DNA from: Gracilariopsis chorda
Lineage: Eukaryota > Rhodophyta > Florideophyceae > Gracilariales > Gracilariaceae
Length of the DNA stretch: 56,160 nt
Assembly: GCA_003194525.1 (NCBI GenBank)
Contig: NBIV01000366.1
Location: 1 to 56,160 of the forward strand
Direction of reading: 5' to 3'
Shown here piece by piece: positions 41,118-50,974 of this stretch; within the stretch, counting starts at the first letter, position 1, and the number at the start of each line of letters is the position of its first letter. The position numbers and the translations under genes are program-made. The notes under the pieces were generated by a model. It saw only the letters and a list, made by a program, of their open reading frames with translations. It did not search any database and was not told where the DNA came from.

Positions 41118-41435
41118 CTAATTGGCTCTGGCACCACCAGAATTGGCTCTGACCCCTCCTGAATTGGCTCTGGCACCTCCAGCGTTTGCTCTAGCACCTG
41201 CAGCATTCTGTATGGCGCCTCCAGAATGGGCTCTGGCACCTCGCGAATTCTCTCTGGCACTTCTGGCATTGGCTCGAGCACCCCCATCATTGCCTCTGGC
41301 ACCTCCAGAATTCGCTGTGGCTCCTCCGGTATTGACTGGTGCACCTCTAGAATTGGCTGGTGCACCTCCAAAATTGGCTCTGGTACCTCCAGAGTTCGCT
41401 ATGGCCCCACAAAAATTCGGTCGTGGACCTCCTCC
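41118..41435. repeat. 21-bp minisatellite, about 13 units
   Basis: Consensus on the plus strand is close to GAATTGGCTCTGGCACCTCC. Read on the minus strand it gives heptads GGARANS in one frame and EVPEPIL in another; the plus strand gives PPELALA. All are open because 21 is a multiple of 3 and the unit lacks stops, so open reading frames here are not evidence of a gene. It lies at the upstream end of the Helitron coding region. Confidence 0.85.
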
Positions 41436-41460
41436 CGCCATTTTTAAAAAAAGAAACAAT

Positions 41461-42149
41461 CAATTCTATTTTCTTAAACCGCTTAAAACATTTGGCAGGG
41501 TTCCAGAATAGTTTCCAGTATACAATAAGTTGAAAATGAAAAAATGGTTGCAGTTTGTTGCTTTGCACCCGCCGGGCTTAGTCGCATGAACATTAAAAAA
41601 AAATGCTGCAAGATTTACATTTACCCGATGCAGTCGTGCACAGCACAGGGAATCTCGACACACTCGTGTTGGATTATGACGGGCGGAGTGTGCCCAGCCA
41701 GTTTTCAAGCCGTTTGATGTTCAACCCGCGTTTGATTGTAAGGATTGGTCTGCCTTTACTCGCACACCGAAGTGTGCATTCCGGCCCCAAGAGGTACGGC
41801 ACAGCGGCTGCCCCGAACCCTGTACAGCAAGATGATATTAGGTCCGGGAAACCCTCAGACGTCCTGATCGCTGTCAAACAACCAATATACCAAAGAGGAG
41901 CACCTGACCTTTCCCAGATCCGTGGTACTCAGTGGGATACTCTTGTGGCCACCTGCACACGAGCTCCGCCTTTCCAAGGTCCCAGGCCAGCAACAGTGCC
42001 CAAACTACCAAAAAGTTACGACACTGCGCTATTGGCCAAGCATGAAAATGGGAGGTGAAAGTAGTGGTTAGGGTCAAAAAGGGTGATGCATTCTGCACTG
42101 TGCCAGTGCAGTATGTATGCTCTGTGCATTGTGCTGCACTGGCGCAGTG
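41461..42149. other. No gene assigned
   Basis: A plus-strand ORF (41603-42058, 151 codons) and overlapping minus ORFs exist but show no recognised domain. At about 42090-42150 a CAGTGCA-rich stretch leads into the satellite. The right Helitron boundary is probably within this region. Confidence 0.35.
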
Positions 42150-42465
42150 CAAAAAGCCAGCCACGTGTTGCGTAAGGCAGTTACTGCTAAGTGGCTGGCA
42201 CTGCAGTCATATAATGTAGTGCCAGCCACTCAGCAGCAGCGGCAGTCAACATAAAGCAGCAGCCAATAATCTTTGAGCTTTGCTGCTGCTGCTGTTGATA
42301 CTGCTACTGGTGCTGCTGCTGGTGAATGATTTGAATGAAAGGGAGGCCCTGCGCCAAGAGAGGTTTTTGCACGCGCTGAAGAGGGCATGGGGTCGTGTTT
42401 ATTGGCCCAACGCCTCCGTTCAATCAACAACTTTGGCCTCATTCACTTTTAAATCTATAGAATGG
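42150..42465. repeat. Satellite unit R5 (left-truncated)
   Basis: Starts in mid-unit with AGTGGCTGGCACTGCAGTCA, the CAGCAGCGGCAG and CTG runs, and a GGAGGC...GCCTCC pair, closest in detail to R1. It ends at GAGAGACAAG, where R6 starts. Confidence 0.75.
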
Positions 42466-42935
42466 AGAGACAAGTAGAAACGGCCTTCGGTCGCGGGAGA
42501 TGCTGCGCGCCTCGTCATTTTTGTATCTTTGTTGATTTAGTATCGTTCGGAGGCTCTCCGAGCATTTTGCTTGCTTAAACTGGCAATAGTGCTCGTAGAA
42601 CCCCGGGGCACCGTGGTGCTTAGAGTATCTGGAGCCGTATAGGTCTGTGGGTAGGTACGTAAATTGACTGCAGTGCCAGCCAATGAGGGGAAAGAGCGAC
42701 ATGTTGCTCTCTTTAAATCGCTGGTAATGCAGTCATTATAGGGGTGCCACCCACTAAGCAGCCAGCTTTGCTTCTGTTGCTGCTGCTGCTGAATGTTTCA
42801 AGTTGTAGGGAGGCGTTGCCCCGAATGGGCGTTTTTTGGGTGTGTACGGGGGCGTGCAAAGTGATTTTGTGGCGCAACGCCTCCCATCAGTCAACCACAA
42901 CCCCCTCATACGCATGTAGATGCTTAACAGTAGGG
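42466..42935. repeat. Satellite unit R6 (about 470 bp)
   Basis: Complete unit with CGGCCTTCGGTCG, TTCGGAGGCTCTCCGAGC, ACTGCAGTGCCAGCCA, the triplet run and GGAGGCGTTGC/GCAACGCCTCC, on the far side of the Helitron from R1-R4, in the same orientation. Confidence 0.82.
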
Positions 42936-43947
42936 TCTTGAGAGCGCGAGATTGAAAATATAACGCTAAAAATCTTTCCGAATGGTATACTGGAGGACAT
43001 ATTGTAACAAATTTTTCTTACTCGTGCAAAATTACGTGGGACATGGAAAAGACAGTATATTAAACAGAATGAGAAAATCACTGGTTCAGAGCAAGAATAT
43101 TTTTCTTATCATAGACGTTGCTCTATAGTTGGTTCTAAAAAGGTGCATCTCAGGCATCGACTCGCACCACTCCGGTAACTAGACTTAATTCTTTTTTGGC
43201 CTTCGTCCTTTCCCCAAAACTTTTACTATTTCTTCCTTTTGTTTTGTAGCAGCCCTTCAAGTGCAATAATGAAGAGGTTACTAAAACTTAGTATAAGATA
43301 CAAAACAATACAAGTTAATTCAATGCTATGATTTGAGAGAATACAGAACTAGATCAAGAATAGGTATAAATCACAAAACCAGCGCCAGGGTCGCAAGATG
43401 GCTCTATCCCTCAAATACCAGCCATGAAATCCCTATGTTCTTGAAGATGCTGTGACTCACGATTTTAGCTATTTATTGCATGTTTGCTTTTGGCATGTTC
43501 TTTCGTGCAAAAAGTCTCAACATTCACGATTCTTCATGAATGAAAGCCCACAAACAATGTGGCCAGGTATGCCATGTTGTAGACGTTTAATACTTGTTTT
43601 TGACACATCGGCAAGTTGTGACTGGTGTAAGAGTACACCTGTCTTGTTGGCCCGAAGCTTAGTCGGACGACCGGAGGTACAGGTGAACACTGAAACTAGT
43701 GTGGGTTCAGAATTTGTGTGGGCACGAAATTAATGTAGGCCACACTAATTTCTGTGTACTAAAGATCACTTCGGTTCCAAATAGTGTGGGTTCGAAAGAA
43801 ACTTGGCGCCAAAAGCAACCATTTTAAATACAACTACCCACAACGTTCCATCTACGAGCAAAACATCCCTGCTCTGAAGTCCTCTGAGCACCGCTATAGC
43901 TGCTCATTTCGCTTTATGCTTCTCTTATTATCAGTGCTTTTGCACAA
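42936..43947. other. No gene recognised
   Basis: AT-rich spacer. Around 43690-43760 a GTGTGGG/CCACAC pair forms a loose inverted repeat. No coding evidence. Confidence 0.4.
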
Positions 43948-44418
43948 ATGGAACATGACGCACAGCCTACGGACAATACTACACTTCCAGTCATTAATAC
44001 TATTTCGCCAAGCAACGATACTCAGCTACTGGCCAACAGTCCCTGGTCGCACGAAGCACAACGTAAAAAACGTTCTGCACAAAATGTCCTAACCAACTCC
44101 CATCGTGCTGTATTTGCTCAATGGATGATTCAAACATCAGCTGCAACTGGAGAAAAACATATCGTCTCCAGGGCAATCAAACAATTTCCGCAGTGGTTCA
44201 AAGGAAGTTCTAAAGCCAACCTTCAGCGCGGATCTCGGTATTGGAGATCTAGCCATGATCTAATAGTTGGCCATGATCGTGCTAGCAAGAACAACAACAT
44301 TTCGTTCATCAAAGCAACGGCAAAGGGTGTACGTCAACATTTTGTTAAGGCCAAACCCGGTCATGGATGTGGTATCGTCCGTTCTCCTTTCGAGTTGATA
44401 GCGCACAACGTCCGTTAG
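43948..44418 (+). CDS. Transposon DNA-binding-like ORF, probably truncated
   Basis: 156 codons from ATG 43948. The core (SHRAVFAQWMI ... EKHIVSRAIKQFPQWFKGS, ANLQRGSRYWRS) resembles the N-terminal helical domain found in transposon proteins of oomycetes and other protists; a basic KAKPGHG segment follows. The frame ends shortly before gypsy-derived sequence at about 44450, so the gene was probably cut by retrotransposon insertion. Family assignment is tentative; it may belong to a Harbinger or pogo-like element. Confidence 0.5.
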   Translation: MEHDAQPTDNTTLPVINTISPSNDTQLLANSPWSHEAQRKKRSAQNVLTNSHRAVFAQWMIQTSAATGEKHIVSRAIKQFPQWFKGSSKANLQRGSRYWRSSHDLIVGHDRASKNNNISFIKATAKGVRQHFVKAKPGHGCGIVRSPFELIAHNVR

Positions 44419-44449
44419 GAGTTTTTGGTGACTCCAAAGGCGCGAGTTC

Positions 44450-44772
44450 CTAGATGTGGTCTCCGGTAATCACGATCGCAAGCCGGGGGAATCCTGAAAG
44501 GGGGTCCGCAAACACCAAACGGAGAAGGGGGTTCACTGGGCGGACAATGCTCCTACAGGCGCTGCTATGAGGCAACCTTGGGATTGACGGCTTAGAAACC
44601 TGCGTTGGGCAAGAGTCTCCAACCGGAAAAAGTAGAGGTAGACTCAAGGGTGCTTTTCTTACTTCCCCAGAGGTGGAGCTTGACCGGCAGATTAAGTACC
44701 GTTCCGGGAGCCCGCCTCGACAGGTCTCACTACTGTAGTAACTGCCTGCACCAATTAACGAAAATAAATCTA
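44450..44772 (-). repeat. Remnant of a gypsy leader (element D)
   Basis: GC-rich hairpin-containing sequence followed by CTACTGTAG, AACGAAAATAAATCTAAAT. Its order (hairpins, CTACTGTAG-like box, AT-rich stretch, LTR) copies the last 300 bp of the element A leader. No gag follows. It appears to be the last piece of another element lying to the left of element C. Confidence 0.45.
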
Positions 44773-44853
44773 AATTCTACAATTCCTTAAGGACAATATC
44801 ACCTTAGGATCCACTGTACTACATACCCCCTTTCCTGAATTGCACTACGTCCC
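44773..44853 (-). repeat. Short or degenerate LTR between D remnant and element C
   Basis: Ends GAATTGCACTA against GATTGCACTTCA of element A and is followed by CGTCCCCGAGG, a weakened polypurine tract on the minus strand. At about 80 bp it is much shorter than the LTRs at 10737 and 48764, so limits are uncertain. Confidence 0.4.
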
Positions 44854-45365
44854 CGAGGTGCATTTTCTAACATATCGTTCCTTAAGTGGCTCCTAATGGC
44901 GGTGACGTCCTAACGGTCTTCCCACAATGCGACATATCCCGCCTTTCAGGAGATTCCCTTGAACTCCCCAGTGTTCGCGCGGCGGACCAACCGCGGGTTC
45001 GCGTATCTCCTTTGAGGCGTTTTTGGGTCCCTAGTGCTTCTTGGCCCGGCCTCATCTGCTCCGTCTTGGCGTATCCCGCTAGTGCTACAGCACCAGTCGG
45101 CGGTGATCTCTTCCGCGCAACCTGAGTGTCGTCCGTACGGCATAGGCGTTCTGCGTTCGCGGCCGGGGCGTGGAACGGTCTGGCCTGTTCGCCGGTTTCT
45201 CCTCGTGGTGCCGTGCCGCCGATTCTCTCACAGCGCTCGACGCTCCGATTCCCTCAAGGATCCCTTTTGGGCAACCCCCGAATCGTCGCGTCCGCTCGTT
45301 CATCCCCAGTGGGTGTGTCTCAACTGATAATCTCTCTCCTGCGCTACCGTCGGCCTCCGTTGGAT

Positions 45366-47420
45366 ATGAACTCGCTCCTTGCCATGGTGCTCATTTCCTC
45401 CCCCGCGGCTTCTTGTCCGTCTTCTCCGCGTATTCCGCGATGGAGTCGTGACACGGCTCCCTCCCCTGTCGGGAGTATAACGGCGGGCCGCTCCCTCAGT
45501 GGCGTTCCGTCGATCTCCTCTGGTGTTACTACACATTCAGTCTCCGTCCTTCCAACTACGTACACCTTCGGGAGGACTTCTCCGGCCCAGGCTCCTGCTT
45601 CTTCGTCCAATCCTGAGGTGTATCACACCTCCACTGGTGCGACGTTTCGCCCGGGGGAGCACTTCGGCCATCGTGCTAAACGGGTCTTCGGGCCCTTCCA
45701 TGACAGGCGCGTCAGCCTCCCGTGCCCCGTGGAGGATAACAATCGCCATTTCGGATCGTACCTCCAGGCGATGTGGTTCTGCGCCGTACCGGAGGTCGCA
45801 TGGAACGAAAACAAGCGAAACCGGGTGGACGCCTTCCACGCTCACTGGCTCCACACTCCGGTGCACGGTGACAATGCTCCAACCACGGTGGGGCGCTGCG
45901 ACACTCCTTACCTCCGATGCGGCGAAGAGCGCGAGATTCAATCTCGGCTCCAACTGCTCCTGCATACGGAGAGCTCACATCAGCGAGCGGGGCGGCCCGG
46001 AAGCATCGCCAATGGACGCTCCGCCCTTGCGGTGCTGCCCTTCGATCCCCCGTACGACCTCCTCTATTGGCTTCACCGCAACCGATGGGGCACGCACCTT
46101 GCCGATGAAACTCGCGTGCGGAACGCCTTCGGATACTTCTATGGCTGGCACAACACGGAGTTCCATGACATGCCGTCTGGGCAGCGCCCGAAGTATTACC
46201 TCAAGGTGAACGACTCCTGGAGGGACCATTGGGTATCCCCGCATCTTTGCGTGGCGACGCCAATCACATTCGCGTACCACACCTCCAAGGTTCTGGATCC
46301 GCGGGACTCCTTAGGACGGTTCATCATGCTGATCGCCTCGACGGAATATGACGTCGGCACCCTCGCGGATTATCTCCAGGCAGCGGATGAGGGCGTCACT
46401 TCCTATACTCGGTGCCACGACGGTCGCCTCTACTAGGACTCTTTGTATCAGCCGACCTCTGGGCGTTTGCTTCCCTTTTCGGTGCCAATTATCCGGGTCC
46501 TCCGCTCCTTAGGAATTCAGAATCTTGTCAAGGGGACTTCGTGGAGCGAATCCAAGGCAGAGACGCTGCTGGATTACAACCTGCAGGTGGCGTGGAACGA
46601 AACGCCAGGTTTCCTCTGGTACGACTATGGTGAAGATAAGTTTCATCCCATTGTGAGGAGTCCTAATGGAGACGATGACGGGCGAGCCTACCCGGCCTTC
46701 CCTCGCCTTGCCACTTCTCAGTTTCCTCAGGTGCCACAGCTACGTGTCCCCGATTATGGTCCCATGGTGGAGAGTCTGGCGATCCGCACGCCTCTGTCGT
46801 TACCCGCTCCGTCGCAGGACGTGGCTGCGCCCCCTGAGGTCGTGACGCAGCCTCCATAATCGATGCCGGATCCTCCCGCAGTGGTGGCCGAAGTGACTCC
46901 TATGGAAGAGGACGATATTACTCCCGTCCCGACTGCTCCGGCCCCGGTGGTGCAACCCCAACTGCGGAGCGTCCCGGTTCCTGTGCCGCCGTCACCTCCG
47001 GTGTTGGCTGCTCCATCCTTGGCCTTGCCAACCTCTGCGGCAGTGCCTGCAGAATCCGCTCGGGAGCCCACCGTCCCAGCCAGTCCGCCGTCCATGACTC
47101 CTTTTGTGGCCATTGTTGTTCCGTCGACGGAGATTGCCGCTTCTGGCGTACCCTCGGGCGGTTTGTCCTCTGGGGATCTTGGTACCGCCCTCCAGAAGTT
47201 GGTGCAGGCCTGTCTGGTAAGGGGCCGTCCTGCTCCTACTTCTCCTGTAGAGGCTCTGCGCGAGGCTCGCAACTGGGTCCTAGAGCTCAATAAGTCCCGG
47301 GCGGACCGAGCCTCGATGGCTGCCATCAAGGAAAGCCTGGCGGAGTTCTTTGAGAGCCAAGCGCTAACGGCGAAGGCTCGCCTGAAAGTGGAGTATGCGA
47401 CGCGATTTGGTGACCTGTAG
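45366..47420 (+). pseudogene. Antisense gene aORF-C, two in-frame stops
   Basis: One frame from ATG 45366 (the frame is open from a GTG at 45126) to TAG 47418-47420, interrupted by TAG 46434-46436 and TAA 46857-46859. It is a distant relative of aORF-A and B: FGYFYGWHNTEF aligns with FGYLIPYQNVEV, PITFAYHTSKVLDPRDSLG with the PVITYYGS...DPQSGLG block, and LLDYNLQVAW with LLDYIDQVDW. The C-terminal part is Pro/Val-rich with MEEDDITPVPTAP and a helical end. Absence of any indel over about 2 kb is notable for a dead gene, so either decay is recent or stops are read through. Function unknown. Confidence 0.7.
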
Positions 47421-47463
47421 GCATAAGGAACCCGGCGATAGGAATTGTCCCACGTAGGGGCAG

Positions 47464-47469
47464 AATAAA
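47464..47469 (+). terminator. Polyadenylation signal AATAAA of aORF-C
   Basis: 43 nt after the aORF-C stop, before the pol end on the other strand. Parallels 2177 and 50871. Confidence 0.55.
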
Positions 47470-47687
47470 GGACCCGTGAGGTGGAGCGGCTGCTCCCCGA
47501 CGGGTGATTGTAGAACTGGTTGGCCGTGCGCGAGCGCCCCACGACGAGAAGTGCCGCCGCGGATGCAACAACAAACGGGCAACAGCGACCTGGAGGCGAA
47601 AAATAGAACTCCAGGTGAGGGGGTGGTAGCAGAAAACGAAAAACAACTCCGTCTTGGGGCCCCTCCCCCTTTCCTAAACGGAAACGC

Positions 47688-48130
47688 CTATACGGAAATG
47701 CGTTTCCGCTCCAGATTGGCGTGGTATCTCCTGAGGAAACTCTCCGGAATGTGTCCCGGGGGTTCCTCCGTGTCCTTTTTTGAGGTGTACCCGTACCATC
47801 GTACGCGGTACAGTAGTCCTGCAGGGGTCTGTCGGTGAGAGACATATGATCCACCGCATAGAGGATATCACCTTGAGGGGTCATGATGGCGTCTGGAGCT
47901 TCCATCAATGGTTCACCGAGAGGTTTGACGGAATTTACAATATCCATCGTTGTCGTCGCTCCTGAGGTGGTAGGAATAGGAATTTCTGCGTGTGGCTCCC
48001 GAGGTGGGGTAGCGGGAGTTCCTGAAAGTCGGGGCGTCGGGACTTTAGTCACCCTATCACGGGAGACGACGTCTCGGAGCCCGTTTACCTCGATGGCGAC
48101 AGTGTCCCTGTAGGTGTTGTGGTGCAATGC
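47688..48130 (-). pseudogene. Pol C-terminus with chromodomain, element C
   Basis: Starts with TVAIEVNGLRDVVSRDRV, equivalent to LVVEMNDAHERISRDRV after the integrase of element A. A tail of only about 70 residues follows, then a chromodomain split by a frameshift near 47815: YAVDHMSLTDRPLQDY, then YRVRWYGYTSKKDTEEPPG and IPESFLRRYH, to TAG at 47688. The short linker contrasts with the ~400 residues of A and B. Confidence 0.65.
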
Positions 48131-48148
48131 CCCAAAGGGGAAAAACAC

Positions 48149-48763
48149 CGAAAGACGTTCGGGATCTTCCTCTCACGAGGTGAACCCAGTTGGGTAGAGC
48201 CCTCCCAGAGGTGTCACGGCGAAGCCGGTTTGTAAGACCAGGGACACCTGTCGCGACTCGCGCAGGGAGGTGAAGGCGAAGAATCGGTATCCGCGTGAGC
48301 GGGGTGTGGTCCTCACTAGAGGTATGTTTCCACGTAAGTGGGGATGTGTGAGCGGATGCGCACACGAGGGCCGCGGATAGCGGGAGGTGCTACCCTAAAG
48401 AGGGGAAAAAGGAAGAGCGAAGAGGAGAAAAAGAGGGCGAAGTGAGTCGCGAGAGCGACGGGGACGAACGGCGATGCCGGTAACAATATCCCTATACAGG
48501 GCGAAACACCAATGCAATTGGAACAATTATACTCCCAGTGATGGGTCCCTTTAGATGTGCAAGGGGGTTAGATGTCCCGTGGTTTACGGCGTTTCCCTCC
48601 AAGAAGGAGTAGAGTACGCGCGCAAGCGGCAACAACTAGAGCCAATTCCCCAGGTTGGGGTCCCTTGTTGGGGAAGGTTTACTGGTGCGACGGCAGTGCG
48701 CCGTCGCACTAAGTACTAGCTTCCCAGAAATGGGTGTGAAAATAATAAATAATATTAACTAAA
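48149..48763 (-). promoter_or_regulatory. Structured leader of element C
   Basis: Homologous to the element A leader (matching GAAGCCGGTTTGTAAGACC and CCAGGTTGGGG stretches). Rich in hairpins, ending with AATATTAACTAAA before the LTR, hence TTTAGTTAAT on the minus strand, again no canonical tRNA primer site. Confidence 0.6.
48685..48709. repeat. Perfect 10-bp hairpin in the leader
   Basis: GTGCGACGGC (48685-48694), AGTGC, GCCGTCGCAC (48700-48709), about 55 bp from the LTR. In the RNA it would sit just downstream of the primer-site position. Confidence 0.88.
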
Positions 48764-48942
48764 ATACTCCACATTTCGTGGCAACATCCACTACTGTGGC
48801 CAACCGCCAACTGACCCAAAACCGTGTCCCACGTGTCCATATCCACCATAGTGGGGCGTAATTCATATACACACTACACAACCGATAATATCGGGAAAGC
48901 GTTCAAGTACCCAGAATCCCTGCCTGAGGGCGTTGCACTTCA
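48764..48942 (-). repeat. LTR shared by elements C and B (about 179 bp)
   Basis: Starts ATACTCCACA and ends GTTGCACTTCA; related to the element A LTR (CCGTGTC-CACGTG-TCCA core). The leader of C lies on its left and the purine tract of B on its right, so one LTR serves as 5' LTR of C and 3' LTR of B. Confidence 0.75.
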
Positions 48943-48955
48943 TATCCCCCCCTAA
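48943..48955 (-). promoter_or_regulatory. Polypurine tract of element B
   Basis: On the minus strand CTTAGGGGGGGATA leads into the LTR at TGAAGTGCAAC, as in element A. Confidence 0.75.
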
Positions 48956-49105
48956 GACGGGAAAACGACCGCGGACGCGGAGGATTCCCAGACGAAAATG
49001 GGTGATAAAAGCGCGTGCTCTGTCTCCGGTTCTCCGGTAAATCCCTCTGCATCAGAGTCATCGAGCGCACAAACAACAACAACAGCCACCCTCCAAAAGT
49101 GAAAA

Positions 49106-50838
49106 ATGAACGACGACAACAACATCAACAACCACAGCCAACCTCCGAGACTTCTCGGGCGATACACCACCGGTTTCCGGTCAGTTCCCGTGCCTCAGGG
49201 CGATCGAAATCCGGTACAACCGGGGAATATGGCTGCTGCAGCCGACCATCCCTTCGCACTACCACCTTCGGTGGTGTCCTCCGGAACCACTCCGGTGTCC
49301 AACTGGCCAACCTACAACACCCTGGTGGGGCTCAACCCGATGAATCGGAATCACGCGTTGCGCTTGCGCCTTGCCCCGTGGTTTCACCCGGTTGCTGTCC
49401 TCAATGAGGGATTGGTCACCGCTTATGCGGATGGCTCAGACACCCTTCCGGGGGATCTGCCCAGAGCAGTCACCACGTCGTGGGATTGGCGTCACCGGAT
49501 TGCGATTCCGCGTCACCACCTCCGAAGAAATTCGGGCGAGACCGTCGCTGCAGCACAGACCGCGTTGAAGCGCATGGCGTACCAACGGCAGAGCCGGGCT
49601 CCATTCGATGTACCGGTCCCACCGGAGTTTGGCTTCGACGTTAGCTACTTCCGCACTCGCGGGGAGATTGGGTACGGCGAGAACCTGTTCCGCCTCGAGA
49701 CCCTCGCTTGGAGGAATTTTCTCGCAGCGCGGCAAGAAGCCCTTTGCTGGGAGCGACCGATTATTCGGGCGGAGTTCAGGTACCTTCCCCGGCAATACCG
49801 GTCCAACGTTCTCCAAAACTTCATCCGCTACGAGCGGCGTTGGCGATCCCGATTCGGGTATTTTATCCCGTATCAGAACGTGGAGATAGAGCGGATTGCG
49901 CCGCCTCACCGACTAGGTCAGTATGTAGCACTCCCGAGTGGTGGCGCTTCCATGAAGCCTGCCGGGGGTGCTACATAGAACTCCCGCCGGTACTTACGTA
50001 CCTCGGTTCACTGCTCATGCAGGATCCCCAGTCGGGGTTGTGGTCCGTAGTGGTTACGGAGTGGGCGGCCCGCACTGCGGCTTATATCCTCAACGAGGCG
50101 TACGACCAGTATCGTCTCTGGTTCCTTCAACCGCGTGTGCGGGCAGCGATCCGAAACCTGGATCTTTGCATCCCCCTTGGGGGCCAGGCCAACAATGAAG
50201 AGGTCCTCCAATTACTTGGATACATCGACAGCGTTAGCTGGAGTGAGGTCCCGCTGGAGCAAAGCGGTCGTCTGGATGGCGGTAGCGGTAACACCGGTGT
50301 TCCGGGACTCGGTAGAAACACCGCCCTTGCGGGGGATTTTATCTACTTCGACCCCTGGGAGTTCCGGGAAATTTCCTCCGAGGAGGCGCGCGAGCTTCGC
50401 GATACGCCCCGGCATGTGCCGGAAGACCACCCGGTGGGGTACGTCGATTCTGACGACTACTACCGCGCATACGGCGGGGATGACCCAATGGTCGATAACG
50501 AACCGGAAGAACCCGGGGAGATGGACGTAGAGGAGACCGGCGCTAGCGCAGAAGCTTTCCCAGAGGGGGTGTCTCCGGCCGAGCCGGCTGCTGACCCTTC
50601 GGCGGCAAGTGCCGGACCTTCTATCCCCAGCGGGGTGACGGCGAATGAAAACGAAATCATCGCACGTTTCGTCCGGGGTGCCGGTCTTAGCGCTGCAGAG
50701 GTATCGGGGGATGTCACCACCATGGCGGACGCGTTGGCCTACCGCCTTGCTGGGGGTTACGCCCGGACGATGGGGGTGAGTGAAACCTCTAGTCCAGTTT
50801 CCTGGTTCTTCTTTCCCTTGCTATGCCAGTTAGTGTAG
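49106..50838 (+). pseudogene. Antisense gene aORF-B, one frameshift
   Basis: ATG 49106 opens a frame to 49978 (MNDDNNINNHSQPPRL); homology with aORF-A continues in another frame to TAG 50836-50838. A 1-nt loss near 49935 explains the switch, at a different place from the break in A. An upstream ATG near 48998 (MGDKSACSVSGSPVNPS) matches the N-terminus of aORF-A but hits TGA two codons before ATG 49106. Conserved blocks: LRLAPWFHP, TTSWDWRHRIAIP, RPIIRAEFRYL, SRFGYFIPYQNVE, CRGCYIELPP, DPQSGLWSVVVTEWAA, YDQYRLW and GDFIYFDP; the end has an acidic linker then SGDVTTMADALAYRL. No known domain. Uninterrupted in both copies except for the private breaks. Confidence 0.8.
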
Positions 50839-50870
50839 TGTAGTATTGTGGGGAGCTAGCTGCTCCCTTG

Positions 50871-50876
50871 AATAAA
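50871..50876 (+). terminator. Polyadenylation signal AATAAA of aORF-B
   Basis: 33 nt after the stop, preceded by a GTAGTGTAGTAT-like stretch also seen near 2130. It lies between the convergent aORF and pol ends. Confidence 0.6.
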
Positions 50877-50974
50877 CTTTCCCGTTTAGAACGGTGCTTC
50901 TCGGTTGAGTTCCCCGTCTTCGACGGACCTTGTCTTGTTATCCTTTCCTTTCGCTCTCCGCTCGCGCGGCAACG

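Larger units (their letters stand above)
35716..41460 (-). mobile_element. Decayed Helitron (Rep-helicase type)
   Basis: All Helitron landmarks occur in order on the minus strand from right to left: a Cys-rich N-terminal block (39962-40477), Helitron-like N domain (38861-39862), Rep (38545-38930), linker (37369-38421) and PIF1-type helicase (35810-37307). Helitrons move by rolling-circle copying. Several frameshifts, nonsense codons and altered catalytic residues show it is dead. Exact 5'-TC and CTRR-3' ends were not found; the limits are set by the satellite on the left and the minisatellite on the right. Confidence 0.85.
44773..48942 (-). mobile_element. Gypsy element C, internally deleted, keeps leader, pol tail and aORF
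   Basis: From right to left on the minus strand: LTR 48942-48764, leader 48763-48149, pol C-terminus with chromodomain 48130-47688; then the plus-strand aORF-C and a short LTR. Gag, protease, RT, RNase H and most of integrase are missing, with the leader joined to pol just before the VVSRDRV motif. It is non-autonomous. The unequal LTRs suggest a chimera formed by recombination between related elements. Confidence 0.7.

Noticed and set aside
41122..41511. Plus-strand repeat protein (PPELALA repeats)
   Set aside because: A reading frame through a 21-bp tandem repeat is open by construction, and the Helitron genes run on the other strand.
31837..42935. CRISPR-like array
   Set aside because: Repeat units are about 470 bp and contain no short repeat-spacer pattern; the DNA is eukaryotic in character.
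46754..48148. 464-codon minus ORF as one protein
   Set aside because: Only the first part (pol tail) has homology. The rest is the reverse complement of aORF-C, whose plus-strand frame has family relatives.
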